From a virus: a DNA stretch of 64,000 bases. Under the pieces are notes generated by a model. The model saw only the letters and a program-made list of their open reading frames with translations. It was not told the origin of the DNA and searched no databases. The translations under genes were made by a program, and so were the position numbers. Below are positions 63,680 through 64,000 of the stretch, piece by piece. Where the stretch lies: positions 62,001 through 126,000 of IMG/VR virus record IMGVR_UViG_3300046009_005595; one strand, written 5' to 3'. Position 1 is the stretch's first letter, and each line of letters starts with the position of its first letter.

Positions 63680-63699
63680 TATAAATAGTATTATAAATA
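63680..63699 (+). promoter_or_regulatory. Tandem late promoter boxes at the right end
   Basis: Two exact TATAAATA boxes (63680-63687 and 63692-63699) lie 28-47 bases before the next ATG. This is the only pair of perfect boxes in the window. Confidence 0.75.
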
Positions 63700-63726
63700 T
63701 CAATAACTTTTTATAGGATACCAATT

Positions 63727-64000
63727 ATGTCAATATGGGGAATTTCAGATAATCAAGCTAGTATACCAAAGTTTCCAAAAGAAAGAAATGTTAGAGATGT
63801 AAGACAACTCTCTACAACTTCTTCTACTAATTCTGGTAATACTTTATATTTCACAGACACTTCTGCTCTTTCAGTAGGTATGTTCGTGTCTGGTAATAAT
63901 ATTAACGTTTCAAGCGCAGTTCCAGGATTCTTTGCTGGAAATGTAACAATTGTTCAAATTAACACAAATACAAGCATCTACATTTCAAATCCAATTCTTG
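63727..64000 (+). CDS. Virion-type protein, 5' part (runs off the window)
   Basis: The first 91 codons are open to the edge. The product starts MSIWGISDNQASIPKFPKER and continues with a Ser/Thr/Asn-rich beta segment. This N-terminus is like those of structural proteins of marine T4-like phages. The tandem late boxes upstream suggest high late expression. The rest is not visible. Confidence 0.65.
   Translation, partial: MSIWGISDNQASIPKFPKERNVRDVRQLSTTSSTNSGNTLYFTDTSALSVGMFVSGNNINVSSAVPGFFAGNVTIVQINTNTSIYISNPIL

Overview
The window is a 64-kb piece of a strongly A+T-rich, T4-like contractile-tailed phage genome. The gene set and order are close to the marine T4-like group (cyanophage and pelagiphage type): neck, terminase, sheath, tube, portal and capsid genes in T4 order, then gp3-uvsY-uvsW-55-47-46, the replication block 45-44-62-regA-43-uvsX-41, and typical auxiliary genes (peptide deformylase, Hsp20, SpeD, sugar-nucleotide enzymes). 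No photosystem gene, tRNA, rRNA, integrase or CRISPR array was seen, so the host cannot be named; an aquatic Gram-negative host is an inference. All genes but one lie on the + strand.

Layout. 1-6.7 kb: a partial fibre gene and a 1,864-aa fibre built on Ala/Asn heptads and ending in an S74-type chaperone. 6.7-21.4 kb: gp13, 14, 15, 16, 17, 18, 19, 20, prohead-core-like genes, gp21, 22 and 23. 21.4-24.4 kb: a GIY-YIG homing endonuclease with its own late promoter and terminator, and a single minus-strand gene joining an ADP-ribosyltransferase-like domain to helical repeats. 24.4-31 kb: gp3, UvsY, UvsW, late sigma gp55, gp47, gp46 and peptide deformylase. 31-45.8 kb: a phosphoesterase, clamp, clamp loader, RegA, Hsp20, dCMP deaminase, SpeD, DNA polymerase, UvsX and the gp41 helicase. 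45.8-58.7 kb: a gap-free cassette of fifteen genes for sugar nucleotides and glycan transfer. 58.7-64 kb: a P-loop protein, two virion-type proteins, a HicA-like protein, a nucleotidase and the start of another virion-type protein.

The most striking system is at uvsX (41941-44127). The recombinase gene is broken into two genes. The first ends in an N-terminal split-intein half and the second begins with a C-terminal half, with a free-standing HNH endonuclease gene between them. That endonuclease has its own T4-type late promoter and a strong ribosome-binding site, and its stop overlaps the start of the UvsX C-half. Trans-splicing is predicted to rebuild a 357-aa UvsX.

Other points of note are: a predicted structured RNA with a pseudoknot between regA and hsp20; a probable GDP-colitose (or GDP-fucose) route in which a DegT-family enzyme has His in place of the catalytic Lys, as in ColD; two accessory proteins whose N-termini look like T4 capsid-targeting sequences cleaved by gp21; and many exact TATAAATA late-promoter boxes placed in the short gaps between genes.

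No gene-free stretch exceeds 300 bases. Functional names rest on motifs, length and gene order read by eye; no database search was run.
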